Source: an uncultured Flavobacteriales bacterium (GTDB taxonomy: Bacteria; Bacteroidota; Bacteroidia; Flavobacteriales_D; Crocinitomicaceae). From it: 64,000 bases of DNA. Shown one piece after another: positions 8,786-17,844 of this stretch. How positions within the stretch are numbered: the stretch's first letter is position 1; the number at the start of each line of letters is the position of its first letter. A model generated the notes under the pieces. That model worked only from the letters and a program-made list of their open reading frames with translations. It was not told the DNA's origin and did no database searches. The stretch covers positions 1 to 64,000 of the forward strand of contig CAIJTF010000068.1 in NCBI GenBank assembly GCA_903823565.1, in the 5' to 3' direction. A program made the position numbers and the translations under genes.

Positions 8786-9577
8786 TCATAACAGTCTTTT
8801 AATGGAATGAAAGCGGTGGGTGATTTCGTTTAATTCAGCATTAAAGATATTTCCGTCAATTAAGGAGTCAATCCTTACCCTCCCTGAACAATGGATAATC
8901 TGGTTGTTATTCCAATAAATTCCTACGTGATTGATCGTACCACTATCGTTTTGAAAAAATACGATATCTTCATATTCAACCTCGTTCAATGTAATATCCG
9001 TGCCTTGAGTTTGCTGTTCGGAGGCATCCCGGCCTAGGTTTATCCCTTTATATCGAAAGTACAATTGAGTAAGGCCAGAGCAATCAAAACCAAAGGTAGA
9101 CTTTCCTCCCCAAAGGTATGGAATATTAATAAAGGAATTTAAATCTAGAGCATGGGAAGGATAGGGGGTAAGCATTTGAAAAGAGAATGGTCCAATATTA
9201 AACGATTCAGAATGTCCAATGTAAGCACCGCCCGGGATTTGCAGCATGCCAACTTTTGAATTGAGGATGAGGTTAAATTGCGTTAATAGCCTTCGTTCTT
9301 CATGCCAACGCAAGAGTTCTTTTTCAGTAATGCCACATAAATGCCTGCGGTCAACAATTCCTTGGTAACCGTCGTTAAGGGTTCTTAATTCAATCCAGTG
9401 TTCCTCTTGGCTTATAACCTCAAACGTCTCTCCAAAGGTTAATTGACTGACCATTTCGGATCGGTCGCTATTGTCTTTGCGTTGTGCACAAACTGGGGCA
9501 TGACAAAACCCTAATGCTTGGTGGTTTAGTAATAACTGCATTGGTTTACCTTGTACAAAAGTAATCAAGGACTTCAT
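8786..9577 (-). CDS. NlpC/P60 family cell-wall peptidase with SH3-like domain
   Basis: 263 residues. An SH3-like N-terminal half (about 20-85, including SEMVSQLTFGETFEV) precedes an NlpC/P60 domain (about 150-263) with catalytic C166 in FGFDCSGLTQ, H217 in NHVGIYW and a third polar residue H229 (IIHCSG). Such enzymes cleave the D-Glu/diaminopimelate bond of peptide stems. No signal peptide is present, so it may act on recycled muropeptides in the cytosol, or use another route; many Bacteroidota homologues share this. It is divergent from surE across 20 bp. No box is seen on its own strand. Domain call is strong. Confidence 0.85.
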   Translation of the reverse strand: MKSLITFVQGKPMQLLLNHQALGFCHAPVCAQRKDNSDRSEMVSQLTFGETFEVISQEEHWIELRTLNDGYQGIVDRRHLCGITEKELLRWHEERRLLTQFNLILNSKVGMLQIPGGAYIGHSESFNIGPFSFQMLTPYPSHALDLNSFINIPYLWGGKSTFGFDCSGLTQLYFRYKGINLGRDASEQQTQGTDITLNEVEYEDIVFFQNDSGTINHVGIYWNNNQIIHCSGRVRIDSLIDGNIFNAELNEITHRFHSIKRLL

Positions 9578-9585
9578 ATAATCAC

Positions 9586-9593
9586 TACTTTTG
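9586..9593 (+). promoter_or_regulatory. Promoter -7 box (TACTTTTG) for the surE operon
   Basis: Exact TAnnTTTG ending 4 nt before the surE ATG at 9598, the same spacing as at aroQ, which predicts a leaderless surE-lpxB transcript. It lies within the 20-bp divergent gap to the NlpC/P60 gene. Confidence 0.6.
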
Positions 9594-9597
9594 TTGT

Positions 9598-10368
9598 ATG
9601 CCTCATAAACAAAAGCTCATTTTAATTACCAACGACGATAGCATTTACGCCAATGGTATTAAATCTTTGGTTCAAATGGCAAAAACGTTTGCCCGAGTAG
9701 TCGTTGTGGCGCCGGATAAACCGCAAAGCGGTATGGGGCATGCCATTACTTTGAATCATCCAATACGAATACAGTCGGTTTCCATGTTGGATGGTGTTGA
9801 AGCATTTTCTACCTCTGGGACTCCTGTTGATTGCGTTAAATTAGCTATTTATGAAGTATTGAAGGCTAAACCAGACTTAATCCTATCCGGAATAAACCAT
9901 GGTGAAAATTCATCGAGTAATGTCCTATATTCAGGAACAATGTCTGCGGCCATTGAGGGGGCAATGGAGGGGGTTCCATCCATTGGAATTTCTTTATCGA
10001 ATTATGATAATGATGCAAATTTCAACCAGTACGAGTCGTGGGTGAGTGATATTATCAGTAAAGCGCTGACGGATGGTTTGCCAGAACATACATGCCTAAA
10101 CGTGAACATTCCAAATGTTCCTGGAAAAGACATTAAAGGTTTGAAAGTTTGTCATCAGGCCCATGCCTTTTGGGAAGATCGTTTTGATAAGCGGTTGGAT
10201 CAATTTGGTAGGCCTTATTTTTGGTTAACAGGAGCGTTCTCGGAGAAAAGCGACGACAAGGGTTCAGATTTGTATGCCCTGACACGCGGTTACATCAGCA
10301 TCGTTCCAACAACTTTTGACCTAACAAATTATGCCGTATTAAATCAACTAAATACTTGGAATATATGA
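9598..10368 (+). CDS. surE: 5'/3'-nucleotidase SurE
   Basis: Metal-dependent nucleotidase (EC 3.1.3.5/6 class) that dephosphorylates nucleoside monophosphates, tied to stationary-phase survival in other bacteria. 256 residues. The signature ITNDDSIYANGI (residues 8-19) carries the paired Asp metal ligands; a Ser replaces the common Gly after them. SGTPVDCVKLAI, SGINHGENSSSNVLYSGTMSAA (read as SGINHG and YSGTMSAA) are the other family blocks. It leads an overlapping operon: its TGA overlaps the ATG of a small membrane protein (ATGA), which in turn overlaps lpxB. The surE-lpxB neighbourhood recurs in flavobacteria as far as I recall. Confidence 0.93.
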   Translation: MPHKQKLILITNDDSIYANGIKSLVQMAKTFARVVVVAPDKPQSGMGHAITLNHPIRIQSVSMLDGVEAFSTSGTPVDCVKLAIYEVLKAKPDLILSGINHGENSSSNVLYSGTMSAAIEGAMEGVPSIGISLSNYDNDANFNQYESWVSDIISKALTDGLPEHTCLNVNIPNVPGKDIKGLKVCHQAHAFWEDRFDKRLDQFGRPYFWLTGAFSEKSDDKGSDLYALTRGYISIVPTTFDLTNYAVLNQLNTWNI

Positions 10369-10664
10369 GGGTAAATAAACAGAATTTTCTTGGATTGATA
10401 ATTGGACTTTTAACTCCTCTTCTTTTTCTTCCCTTGGTTCTTTTTTTATTGTCATTGTACAATGGAACCAGCATTAGCTCAGGATGGTATATGTTTACAC
10501 ACAACGTTCATTACACCAGTAAGTATCTGTCTCTAGGTTGTATTCCAAATTTAATTTGGTTTTATTTGTTTTTAAATAAAGAAAATTATTCCGTTGCAAG
10601 AGGGATTATATTTTCCACCTTTTTATTGGTTCCCTTTGCACTTTACGTGAATTTTATCCGATGA
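10365..10664 (+). CDS. Small polytopic membrane protein between surE and lpxB
   Basis: 99 residues with three predicted TM helices: about 9-32 (FLGLIIGLLTPLLFLPLVL), 45-65, and 75-97. I take ATG 10365, which forms ATGA with the surE stop; a TTG nine bases earlier is unneeded. The C-terminal TGA again forms ATGA with lpxB. No known family recognised. Its fixed position, translationally coupled on both sides between surE and the lipid A gene lpxB, suggests a minor role linked to the envelope, but nothing in the sequence states it. Confidence 0.75.
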   Translation: MRVNKQNFLGLIIGLLTPLLFLPLVLFLLSLYNGTSISSGWYMFTHNVHYTSKYLSLGCIPNLIWFYLFLNKENYSVARGIIFSTFLLVPFALYVNFIR

Positions 10665-11776
10665 GTAAATCCAAGGTATTCATTATTTGTGGTGAAGCCT
10701 CTGGGGATTTGCATGCGGCTAATTTAATTCATGAATGGTCAGAGATTAATCCTAATATTGAGTTTGTTGGTTGGGGCGGTGAACGATTAATGAAAGAGCA
10801 GTTTTCGCTTTTGAAGCATGTTAAATCACTTTCCTTTATGGGTTTTTGGGAAGTGCTTATGAATATTCGAAGCATTCTAAAGAATTTCAAAACATGTAAA
10901 AAACAAATTCTTGAGCATACCCCCGACATCTTACTGCTCGTGGATTTTCCAGGGTTTAATTTGAGAATGGCAAAATGGGCGTCAAAGCAGGGATTAAAGG
11001 TTGTATATTACATTTCACCACAGGTTTGGGCATGGAAAAAAGGGAGGATTAAAGCCATCAAAGCATATGTTAATGCCATGTATTGTGTGCTTCCCTTTGA
11101 AAAGGAATTTTTTAAACAAAATGGAATCGATGTTCATTATTTTGGTCATCCCTTGTTGGATGAAATACAACGATTTAAAACAGCAAATCTCTCTACCTTA
11201 CGTTTTAATAAACCCGTTTTAGCATTGCTTCCTGGAAGTAGGGTGCAGGAAATCAACAGAAAATTACCGGTTATGCTTGAAGCCGCTAATCGCTTTAGTG
11301 ATTTTGAAATTGTAATTGCTTGTTCTCCATATGTGGCTTTAGAAGTTTATGAAAGAATTGCAAAAGGAAAGGCCCAGTTGGTCGTAAATCAAACCTATGA
11401 GGTTTTAAATGTTGCGAATGCAGCTTTTGTTACATCGGGGACTGCTACATTGGAAACGGCATTGTTCAAAGTTCCTCAGGTAGTTTGTTACAAAAGCAGC
11501 GCCTTTTCGTATTCCATCGCAAAGCGAATAATTAAAGTCAATTACATTTCTTTAGTAAACCTCATTTTGAATAGAAAAGTAGTAGAGGAATTAATCCAAG
11601 ACGATTGTAATCCTCAGCAACTAATTGAATCCATGAATGCTATAATCAATGATGAGCGTGTTCGCAACGAAATTATCTATGCCTACGAATCCTTAATTAT
11701 TCAATTAGGTGAAATTGGAACCAGTCAAAAAATAGCCACTTCTATTAATGAAACCTTTATCCTTAATAAGGGGTAA
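10661..11776 (+). CDS. lpxB: Lipid-A-disaccharide synthase
   Basis: Condenses UDP-2,3-diacylglucosamine with lipid X to give the lipid A disaccharide, at the inner face of the cytoplasmic membrane. 371 residues, GT19 family. Landmarks: N-terminal FIICGEASGDLHAANLI, FVGWGGERL, VDFPGFNLRMAKWA, YYISPQVWAWKKGRIK, the nucleotide-binding region LLPGSRVQEI, and TSGTATLETALFKVPQVV. All blocks are intact. The start overlaps the preceding stop (ATGA). It shows the organism makes lipid A, consistent with rfaD later in the window. The SpoIID-like gene follows after 9 bp. Confidence 0.96.
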   Translation: MSKSKVFIICGEASGDLHAANLIHEWSEINPNIEFVGWGGERLMKEQFSLLKHVKSLSFMGFWEVLMNIRSILKNFKTCKKQILEHTPDILLLVDFPGFNLRMAKWASKQGLKVVYYISPQVWAWKKGRIKAIKAYVNAMYCVLPFEKEFFKQNGIDVHYFGHPLLDEIQRFKTANLSTLRFNKPVLALLPGSRVQEINRKLPVMLEAANRFSDFEIVIACSPYVALEVYERIAKGKAQLVVNQTYEVLNVANAAFVTSGTATLETALFKVPQVVCYKSSAFSYSIAKRIIKVNYISLVNLILNRKVVEELIQDDCNPQQLIESMNAIINDERVRNEIIYAYESLIIQLGEIGTSQKIATSINETFILNKG

Positions 11777-11785
11777 AAGGCCACC

Positions 11786-12949
11786 ATGCCCAGAATCTGT
11801 TTTTTATTTTTAATTGTTTTTTTATTTTCTTTAAGACAAGCATTTGGTCAATCGATCGGCATCGGTATTTCCCCAAAGTCAAATTTTACGCGGATTAAAT
11901 TTGCGAATGCCACAGGCAACTACACCTTAAAAGCGGATACCCTGCTAATTGGGGTGGTTGATCATTTTTCTACGTGTGAAATATCTCAATTAGCCGATCA
12001 TAAAATGGATTTAATTTACAAAGGCGTTCGTTATGAACGCGTTGGGATCATAACATTAGATGGAATTGAACCCGATAAGTATATTGAATTTAGCGGGCTA
12101 ACCCCGAGTGTGAAGGCTAAGGCCTTTGAAGGAAATTTTAAAATTACTAATCCTGGAAAAGGGCTATTGGTAATCAACAGTTTATCAATGGATGATTACC
12201 TGGAAGGGGTGGTTGAATCTGAATCAGGGGTTGGACAATGCCTAGAGTATTACAAGGCCCAGGCGATAATTAGTAGAACTTTTGCTCACAAAAATTGGAA
12301 TAAACATAAAAAAGAGGGGTATCAGCTTTGTAACCAAGTTCATTGTCAGGCCTATCTTCACAAACGAAATGGCCCATTGCTTATTGATTCCGCAGTAGGA
12401 CTGACGAAAGGGCAAGTTTTACTCACCGCCGATTCAAAGCTAGCCTCAACCTTTTACAGTGCAAATTGTGGTGGAAAAACCTGTGATCCGGTACATGTTT
12501 GGCGAGAGTCCGTCTCGGGATTAACTACCATTAAAGACACATTTTGTATCCATACTAAGCAGGCAAAATGGGAAACAACAATTCCACTTGAAACCTGGTC
12601 AAAGTGGATAACCGATACCTATAAATTTCCCACAGTGGATAGTGTTTTTATGAAGCCTTATTTTTATTGGGAAAATAACGATCGAAGTCCTTACTTATAC
12701 TACGAAAACTCAGGTATTCCAATGAGTGAGCTAAGGGACCATTTTAAATTAAAGTCCGCATTTTTTTCCGTTAAAATCATGGATGATGGAGTGCATTTGC
12801 TTGGGAGGGGGTATGGACATGGGGTAGGTCTTTGTCAAGAGGGGGCTATGGGAATGGCTCGAAAGGGATACTCCTCTGAAGCGATTTTATCGTTTTACTA
12901 TCCTGCTTATGTTTCCAGTTCGAAGGGGTCTACTAGTCTTTCGGAATAA
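11786..12949 (+). CDS. SpoIID/LytB domain secreted protein
   Basis: 387 residues with a signal peptide (MPRICFLFLIVFLFSLRQAFGQ). The SpoIID core is seen at about 130-370: DDYLEGVVESE, where the last Glu aligns with the catalytic acid of SpoIID, then YYKAQAIISRTFA, STFYSANCGGKTC and near the end GRGYGHGVGLCQEGAMGMA. SpoIID-type enzymes are lytic transglycosylases that cut glycan strands lacking stem peptides; in non-sporulating Gram-negatives the role is envelope-related. It follows lpxB by 9 bp, so likely cotranscribed, and converges with the DivIC-like gene (17-bp overlap). Confidence 0.85.
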   Translation: MPRICFLFLIVFLFSLRQAFGQSIGIGISPKSNFTRIKFANATGNYTLKADTLLIGVVDHFSTCEISQLADHKMDLIYKGVRYERVGIITLDGIEPDKYIEFSGLTPSVKAKAFEGNFKITNPGKGLLVINSLSMDDYLEGVVESESGVGQCLEYYKAQAIISRTFAHKNWNKHKKEGYQLCNQVHCQAYLHKRNGPLLIDSAVGLTKGQVLLTADSKLASTFYSANCGGKTCDPVHVWRESVSGLTTIKDTFCIHTKQAKWETTIPLETWSKWITDTYKFPTVDSVFMKPYFYWENNDRSPYLYYENSGIPMSELRDHFKLKSAFFSVKIMDDGVHLLGRGYGHGVGLCQEGAMGMARKGYSSEAILSFYYPAYVSSSKGSTSLSE

Positions 12950-13217
12950 TGACAAAAATATCCTCATTTTCCTTTTTATAGAATTTTTTTGAGCGTGCGT
13001 ATTCTTCATAATAGGTCAAAGAATCTAGTCGCAATAGCGTAGATTTCGTTTTGGTCAGCTCTTCCGTTATTCGTTTGTTTTGTTCGGACAATTCGTTCTT
13101 TTTTTTCAAATGGGAAATAATGGTAAATACATCCATGTCATCCAAAAACAGAACATAACCCATAAAAATGAATACTGTAATGGAATATTTGTTGCGTAGG
13201 AATTTTGAGATTTTCAC
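12933..13217 (-). CDS. DivIC/FtsB-like septum formation initiator
   Basis: 94 residues: short cytoplasmic N-terminus, one TM helix (about 12-26, with FLDDMDVF directly after), then a coiled coil from about 38-65 (KKKNELSEQNKRITEELTK) and a conserved-looking YYEEYARSKKFYKKENEDIF end. This is the layout of the FtsB/DivIC family that links FtsL and FtsQ in the divisome. The only usable start is GTG at 13217; no ATG precedes the TM helix. Overlaps convergent SpoIID gene by 17 bp. Alternative is an unrelated small coiled-coil membrane protein, but the FLDD-coiled-coil pattern is characteristic in Bacteroidota. Confidence 0.8.
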   Translation of the reverse strand: MKISKFLRNKYSITVFIFMGYVLFLDDMDVFTIISHLKKKNELSEQNKRITEELTKTKSTLLRLDSLTYYEEYARSKKFYKKENEDIFVIIPKD

Positions 13218-13281
13218 TCCTTAAATGTACCTATCTTTGAGGGTCGAAAAATAACTTTCAAAAATTATTATTCATAACGAG

Positions 13282-13299
13282 GTGTTGATTATTCAACAC
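13282..13299 (-). terminator. Hairpin at the end of the PKD-like gene
   Basis: GTGTTGA and TCAACAC form a 7-bp stem with a TTAT loop, covering the TAA stop of the gene ending at 13289. On the minus strand it is followed by an A/T-mixed sequence and not a clean T run, so termination efficiency is uncertain. Confidence 0.3.
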
Positions 13300-14473
13300 A
13301 TTTGGTGAATTGAGCCTCGTAATAGTCTCGAAAATTTTTATCATCAATAAACCAAGGCGCTGTATCGCGAAGAAAGGACTTACAAATGCTTGCTTTCTCC
13401 TCTCCCATAGACTTCAAGTAAGACGTCCACATGAGCCCATATTTCAATGCCTTCATATCCTCTGGTGATGCAATCAGCATTTTCCCATTTTCATCGATGA
13501 ATTTTGCGCCGAACGGGGTTTCTTCGTCTAGTTTTTTATATTTAGACAAAAGGGGTATTGTCGCATCCCAAAGGGCTTTGGCCCCTTTTTTATTGTTTTT
13601 ACACTGTTCAATACAAGCCTGTAATAAATTAACTGCTAAAGGAAAGTAGGAGACCTGAGAATAATAATCCATATGCATCATTAAATCTTCCATGTCCTCT
13701 GCAGAAATTTTTAAGGTAGTGGGATCAAATTCATTCTCATTTACGGCAATTTGAACCTCGATGTGATCCGAGAAGATGGCTTTTTCTAATTCGTTGAGAA
13801 AAACTTGATGCTCATCGTCTTGTATAATTCCATTCAAATCCAGTTCCTTGGCTGTGGCAAATGCAGAAATAGCATCTTCAAAGGGGTTTTCAATTTCTTC
13901 TTCTACTTTACCATCCTTGAAAATACCAAAGTATCCTTTGGCCATGAATAGGTTAGGGGTAGGGTCTGTTCGATACTTTTCTTTAATACGGTATTCGTCG
14001 GATTTTTTAATCAATTTCAAATAGTCAGGTCGTGGTTTTTGTGCATAGATAGCCGCTAATTCAGGGTACACATTCCTGATGGTGATAGCGTCTTCCATTT
14101 CTCCTTCAAATTCAAATTCCTCTTTATCGTCACCACTTCCTTTAGAATTAAAAACGGTAAGTGTTACACTGTAATTCCCAACTTTATTGAATGCAACCTT
14201 AATTTCATCACCAGACTTTGTCTTACTAATTAGTTCCCAATTTTTTCCTGGGACGGTATCATTTCCAATGCGCCAACGGTGCCAACCTTTAATACCACTT
14301 GTGTTCTTTAGGGTAACGACGTTGTTATTTTCTTTGAATTTTTTGGCTTTAAGGTCTTCTTTTTCATTTGGAAGCAGGGGTTGTCCAACCCTTGGTGTGA
14401 CGGCGAATTCAACCGTTTGTGCTTGAGAGAATCCGCAAATTACCAATAGTAATGTGATAGTAAAGATTTTCAT
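13289..14473 (-). CDS. Secreted protein with PKD-like domain
   Basis: 394 residues with a signal peptide (MKIFTITLLLVICGFSQAQ). Residues about 45-125 look like a PKD/Ig-like fold: WHRWRIGNDT, then KVGNYSVTLTVFNSKGSGDD, the usual PKD G-x-Y-x-V-x-L strand. The remainder (about 150-394) is helical and acidic, without a family I recognise. No T9SS sorting domain is visible at the C-terminus, so a periplasmic or surface position by another route is likely. It stands alone between the DivIC-like gene and mutB, with a near-consensus box (TACCTTCG on the minus strand, 14506-14513) 32 nt upstream. Function unknown. Confidence 0.65.
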   Translation of the reverse strand: MKIFTITLLLVICGFSQAQTVEFAVTPRVGQPLLPNEKEDLKAKKFKENNNVVTLKNTSGIKGWHRWRIGNDTVPGKNWELISKTKSGDEIKVAFNKVGNYSVTLTVFNSKGSGDDKEEFEFEGEMEDAITIRNVYPELAAIYAQKPRPDYLKLIKKSDEYRIKEKYRTDPTPNLFMAKGYFGIFKDGKVEEEIENPFEDAISAFATAKELDLNGIIQDDEHQVFLNELEKAIFSDHIEVQIAVNENEFDPTTLKISAEDMEDLMMHMDYYSQVSYFPLAVNLLQACIEQCKNNKKGAKALWDATIPLLSKYKKLDEETPFGAKFIDENGKMLIASPEDMKALKYGLMWTSYLKSMGEEKASICKSFLRDTAPWFIDDKNFRDYYEAQFTKCVE

Positions 14474-14517
14474 TTTTTTTAACTTTTCGAGGTCAAAATC
14501 TATGCCGAAGGTACAAT

Positions 14518-16596
14518 TTAATTATGACTTTTTATTAGTAACTGAAGGATTTCACATGCTGCCAAAGAGAGTTTCGTTCCTGGACCATAAATTCCAAAAA
14601 CTCCATTACGATACAGTGCCTCGTAATCGTTTTTTGGAATAACACCTCCGGCAATAACAAGGATGTCCCCTCGTCCCATGGCTTTAAGGTGATAAATTAA
14701 GTCAGGGATCAAGGTCTTATGCCCTGCCGCCAGGGATGAGATTCCAACAATATGAACGTCGTTTTCTATTGCTTGACGTGCTACTTCTTCAGGTGTTTGA
14801 AATAAAGGGCCAACGTCCACATCGAACCCTATATCCGCAAAACCAGTTGCGATAATCTTTGCCCCTCGGTCGTGTCCATCTTGCCCCATTTTTGCTACTA
14901 ATATTCGTGGTCTTCTGCCTTCCAATTTGGAAAAAGCCACGCATAATTCTACCGCTTCATTAAACATGGGATCCTTCATAGCAAAGTTTTTATAGACGCC
15001 AGTTATGGATTTTATTTCAGCCTCATACCGCCCGAAAACATTTTCTAAAGCTAATGAGATTTCTCCAATGGTACATTTGGCAAGCGCACATCTGACGGCC
15101 CCTTCTAATAAATTTCCATCACTTTGGGCTATCTTTTCAAGCGCATTAAGGCTATCCGTTACCGCTATTTCATCTCTATTATTTTTAAGTTTTACTAACC
15201 TTTCCGTTTGTTGAAGTCTTACTTTCGTATTATCAACTTCTAGCAATTCAATGTTGTTTTCTTCATTGTGGGTATAGCGGTTCAGACCTACTATTATTTC
15301 TTCTTCTATGTCAATTTTAGCTTGTTTTTTAGCAGCGGCTTCTTCAATCTTTAATTTCGGAATACCTTTCGAAATAGCACTCGCCATCCCACCTATTTCC
15401 TCGATTTCAGCGATGATTTCGCGTGCCTCCGAAAGCAAGCTTTGTGTCAGGTTTTCTATGCATTCGTTTCCACCAAGAGGATCAATAAAAGAGGTTATGC
15501 CCGTATCGTTTGCAATATAAAGTTGTGTATTACGAGCAATTTCGGCTGAAAAATCAGTGGGTAATGCAATGGCTTCATCTAAAGAATTGGTGTGAAGTGA
15601 TTGTGTTCCACCGAGAACCGCCGCCAGAGCCTCAATTGTAGTTCGCGTAATGTTATTAAATGGGTCTTGCTCGGTGAGTGACCATCCTGAGGTTTGGCAA
15701 TGGGCACGGAGCATACTAGATTTTGGGTTTTTAGGCTGGAATTTGCCTACTAATTCATGCCACAATACCCTGCCAGCCCTTAGTTTTGCTATTTCGAGGG
15801 GGAATTCCATTCCTATGGCCCAAAAAAAACTTAATCGCGGTGCGAAATCGTCTATGGACAATCCTGCTTTTATCCCAGTTCTAATATATTCTAAACCGTC
15901 TGCTAGCGTAAAGGCCAATTCCTGTGCTGCGGTAGCACCTGCCTCATGCATATGATAACCTGAGATGGAAATGCTATTGAATTTAGGCATGTGATCCGCA
16001 GTGTATTTAAAGATGTCGGCAATGATTCGCATCGAGGGTAAGGGAGGATAGATATAGGTGTTTCTCACCATAAATTCCTTTAGAATATCGTTTTGAATAG
16101 TACCCGTAAGGGTTGCAGGATTGACTCCTTGCTCAATTGCGGTGGCAATATAAAAGGCCATGATGGGTAAAACGGCACCATTCATGGTCATAGATACTGA
16201 CATTTTATCGAGAGGAATACCATCGAACAACCGTTGCATATCTTCAATAGAATCGATGGCTACGCCCGCTTTACCAACATCGCCTTTAACCCTTGGATGA
16301 TCGGAATCATAACCGCGATGGGTGGGTAAATCGAAAGCAATGGAAAGGCCCATTTGTCCGGCTGCTAGGTTTTTACGGTAAAATTTATTGGATTCTTCTG
16401 CGGTAGAAAATCCAGCATATTGGCGAATGGTCCACGGCTTCGTAAGGTACATAGAGGCATAGGGGCCACGCATATACGGGGGCATGCCTGAATAACTCTC
16501 GCTTATCCGTTCATGTCCTGAATGATCAAAGGAATAGCTAGTAGATTCAGCATTTTTCCCTCCGCTAGTTTCCAAATATTTCGTCCAATGCAACAT
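14518..16596 (-). CDS. mutB: Methylmalonyl-CoA mutase, catalytic large subunit
   Basis: Adenosylcobalamin enzyme that interconverts methylmalonyl-CoA and succinyl-CoA, the end of propionyl-CoA, Val and Ile breakdown. 692 residues: TIM-barrel substrate domain (about 20-540) and C-terminal cobalamin domain with D573-G-H575-D-R-G578 (GQDGHDRG), the base-off His ligand. Y60 (in RQYAGFSTA), R178 ([10 protein letters not shown]) and H215 ([10 protein letters not shown]) align with P. shermanii Y89, R207 and H244 at a constant offset of 29, so it has the methylmalonyl-CoA residues and not the Phe/Gln pair of isobutyryl-CoA mutase. The N-terminus is about 29 residues shorter than that protein. It starts five bases after the mutA stop, in one operon. 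Confidence 0.95.
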   Translation of the reverse strand: MLHWTKYLETSGGKNAESTSYSFDHSGHERISESYSGMPPYMRGPYASMYLTKPWTIRQYAGFSTAEESNKFYRKNLAAGQMGLSIAFDLPTHRGYDSDHPRVKGDVGKAGVAIDSIEDMQRLFDGIPLDKMSVSMTMNGAVLPIMAFYIATAIEQGVNPATLTGTIQNDILKEFMVRNTYIYPPLPSMRIIADIFKYTADHMPKFNSISISGYHMHEAGATAAQELAFTLADGLEYIRTGIKAGLSIDDFAPRLSFFWAIGMEFPLEIAKLRAGRVLWHELVGKFQPKNPKSSMLRAHCQTSGWSLTEQDPFNNITRTTIEALAAVLGGTQSLHTNSLDEAIALPTDFSAEIARNTQLYIANDTGITSFIDPLGGNECIENLTQSLLSEAREIIAEIEEIGGMASAISKGIPKLKIEEAAAKKQAKIDIEEEIIVGLNRYTHNEENNIELLEVDNTKVRLQQTERLVKLKNNRDEIAVTDSLNALEKIAQSDGNLLEGAVRCALAKCTIGEISLALENVFGRYEAEIKSITGVYKNFAMKDPMFNEAVELCVAFSKLEGRRPRILVAKMGQDGHDRGAKIIATGFADIGFDVDVGPLFQTPEEVARQAIENDVHIVGISSLAAGHKTLIPDLIYHLKAMGRGDILVIAGGVIPKNDYEALYRNGVFGIYGPGTKLSLAACEILQLLIKSHN

Positions 16597-16601
16597 ATTG
16601 A

Positions 16602-17708
16602 TTAATAGGTATAATAGGGTAAACTTCCAAAGCCGACGATGGGCTTATGATCCATTTTTGTCTTATTTTCCGCTTTGAAGTTTCGCAGTCGTATTGTTTC
16701 TGCAACCATTTGTTTAAGGGACTCATTTGGATTGGGAAGTTTTTCTAAATTTTCCCAGCAACGATCGGCAAATGTTTTGGCAATATTTAAAATTACAATG
16801 GATCCTTGATCGATGCCAATAAATCGATTTAGGTGGGACTCTTCACGCAGAATGTGCGCTATATTAACGGCCATTCTTCTTACAAAAGGATCCGGAACAT
16901 GGGAATAGTAAAAATCGTAGGGGGTAATACAAAGCTCATTAACACCTCCCATAATGGCAGAAAGTGCCTCCGTTGTTTGTTTGATTTGATTAGTATGTGA
17001 TGAACTTTGAGACTTATTTCGCCAACCCAATTTTGCACGAACAGTTATCTCCATCGTTGCGAGTTGACTCTTTTTAATCGCTTCTATGAGCCATTTCAAT
17101 GCAATCATTTTTGCCGCTTCAAAAACTATATTTTCACCAACCCCGATTTCTATGATGATGTTCTGGTTTTTATTTGAACCGGTAACCTCATACAATTCAT
17201 GTGTAATGAACATCAATTCTTGAAAGCAATTACCCCCCACAGCATAAACATCAAATCCAGCTATCTTTCTAACGCAATTCGAAAAGGACGTGTCTGGATC
17301 AAATACCGTTTCAACAGTCAGATTTACTGGATTTTCTGCTTGATACCATGCATAGAAAGCGGGCAAATCCTTAGGGTTATCGATGGCAATATTTGTCTTT
17401 ACGTGTTCAAAAAGTACGTTTTTGAAAACCAATTCAAGGTTCGGTATTTGTTCCCATGTAATTAGAAGCCGGTTCGCACCATGATTCAGGTCATGCAATA
17501 TTTGTTCATTACAAAGTGATTCGTCCTTAACGGAGTGGAATGAAAACGCATCGATTTCACAAGTCGAATTTTTAATTTTAGGAAATCCTAAAGGTGGGAC
17601 GATATTATCCCTGATGGTCCATGAAATCCCTTCTATTTCATCATTGAAAGCCTCGAAATTATTAGAACCAATTTCTTTTTCTACTTTCTTTAACCAGTCC
17701 TCCATCAT
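16602..17708 (-). CDS. mutA: Methylmalonyl-CoA mutase, small subunit (short form)
   Basis: Partner of MutB in the heterodimeric enzyme; this chain binds no cofactor. 368 residues, shorter than the roughly 450-640 of most small subunits: the barrel part is present ([23 protein letters not shown], read as [65 protein letters not shown]) but the frame ends without the vestigial cobalamin-like domain. Two tandem ATGs begin the gene (17708 and 17705). Two TATCTTTG boxes stand upstream. The short form appears to be a natural variant, since there is no leftover homologous sequence between its stop and mutB. Confidence 0.88.
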   Translation of the reverse strand: MMEDWLKKVEKEIGSNNFEAFNDEIEGISWTIRDNIVPPLGFPKIKNSTCEIDAFSFHSVKDESLCNEQILHDLNHGANRLLITWEQIPNLELVFKNVLFEHVKTNIAIDNPKDLPAFYAWYQAENPVNLTVETVFDPDTSFSNCVRKIAGFDVYAVGGNCFQELMFITHELYEVTGSNKNQNIIIEIGVGENIVFEAAKMIALKWLIEAIKKSQLATMEITVRAKLGWRNKSQSSSHTNQIKQTTEALSAIMGGVNELCITPYDFYYSHVPDPFVRRMAVNIAHILREESHLNRFIGIDQGSIVILNIAKTFADRCWENLEKLPNPNESLKQMVAETIRLRNFKAENKTKMDHKPIVGFGSLPYYTY

Positions 17709-17732
17709 GAATGTTTGTCGTTATTCCAAAAC

Positions 17733-17740
17733 CAAAGATA
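17733..17740 (-). promoter_or_regulatory. Promoter -7 box (TATCTTTG) for mutAB, proximal
   Basis: Plus strand CAAAGATA, giving TATCTTTG on the minus strand, an exact TAnnTTTG match ending 24 nt before the mutA ATG. A second identical octamer lies 86 nt further upstream. Confidence 0.55.
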
Positions 17741-17818
17741 GTCAATTAAAACGCTTAGTAGGGGTAACATAATGAATGCTATTCTCACACATGGTAATAT
17801 TGTGCTAATCTATAATTC

Positions 17819-17826
17819 CAAAGATA
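17819..17826 (-). promoter_or_regulatory. Promoter -7 box (TATCTTTG) for mutAB, distal
   Basis: Identical octamer to the proximal mutAB box, in the same direction. If used it would give a leader of about 105 nt. It lies 4 bp from the opposing TACTTTTG box of the next operon, so the two polymerases would compete. Confidence 0.4.
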
Positions 17827-17830
17827 TGCT

Positions 17831-17838
17831 TACTTTTG
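17831..17838 (+). promoter_or_regulatory. Promoter -7 box (TACTTTTG) for the PorV-like/HHH-barrel operon
   Basis: Exact TAnnTTTG, ending 6 nt before the ATG at 17845, so the transcript has almost no leader. This also argues against the TTG at 17836 as start, because it lies inside the box. Confidence 0.55.
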
Positions 17839-17844
17839 AGATGT

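Noticed and set aside
13282-13299. Hairpin at the end of the PKD-like gene as a strong intrinsic terminator
   Set aside because: It lacks a clean T tract; retained only as a weak terminator feature and not as a finding.
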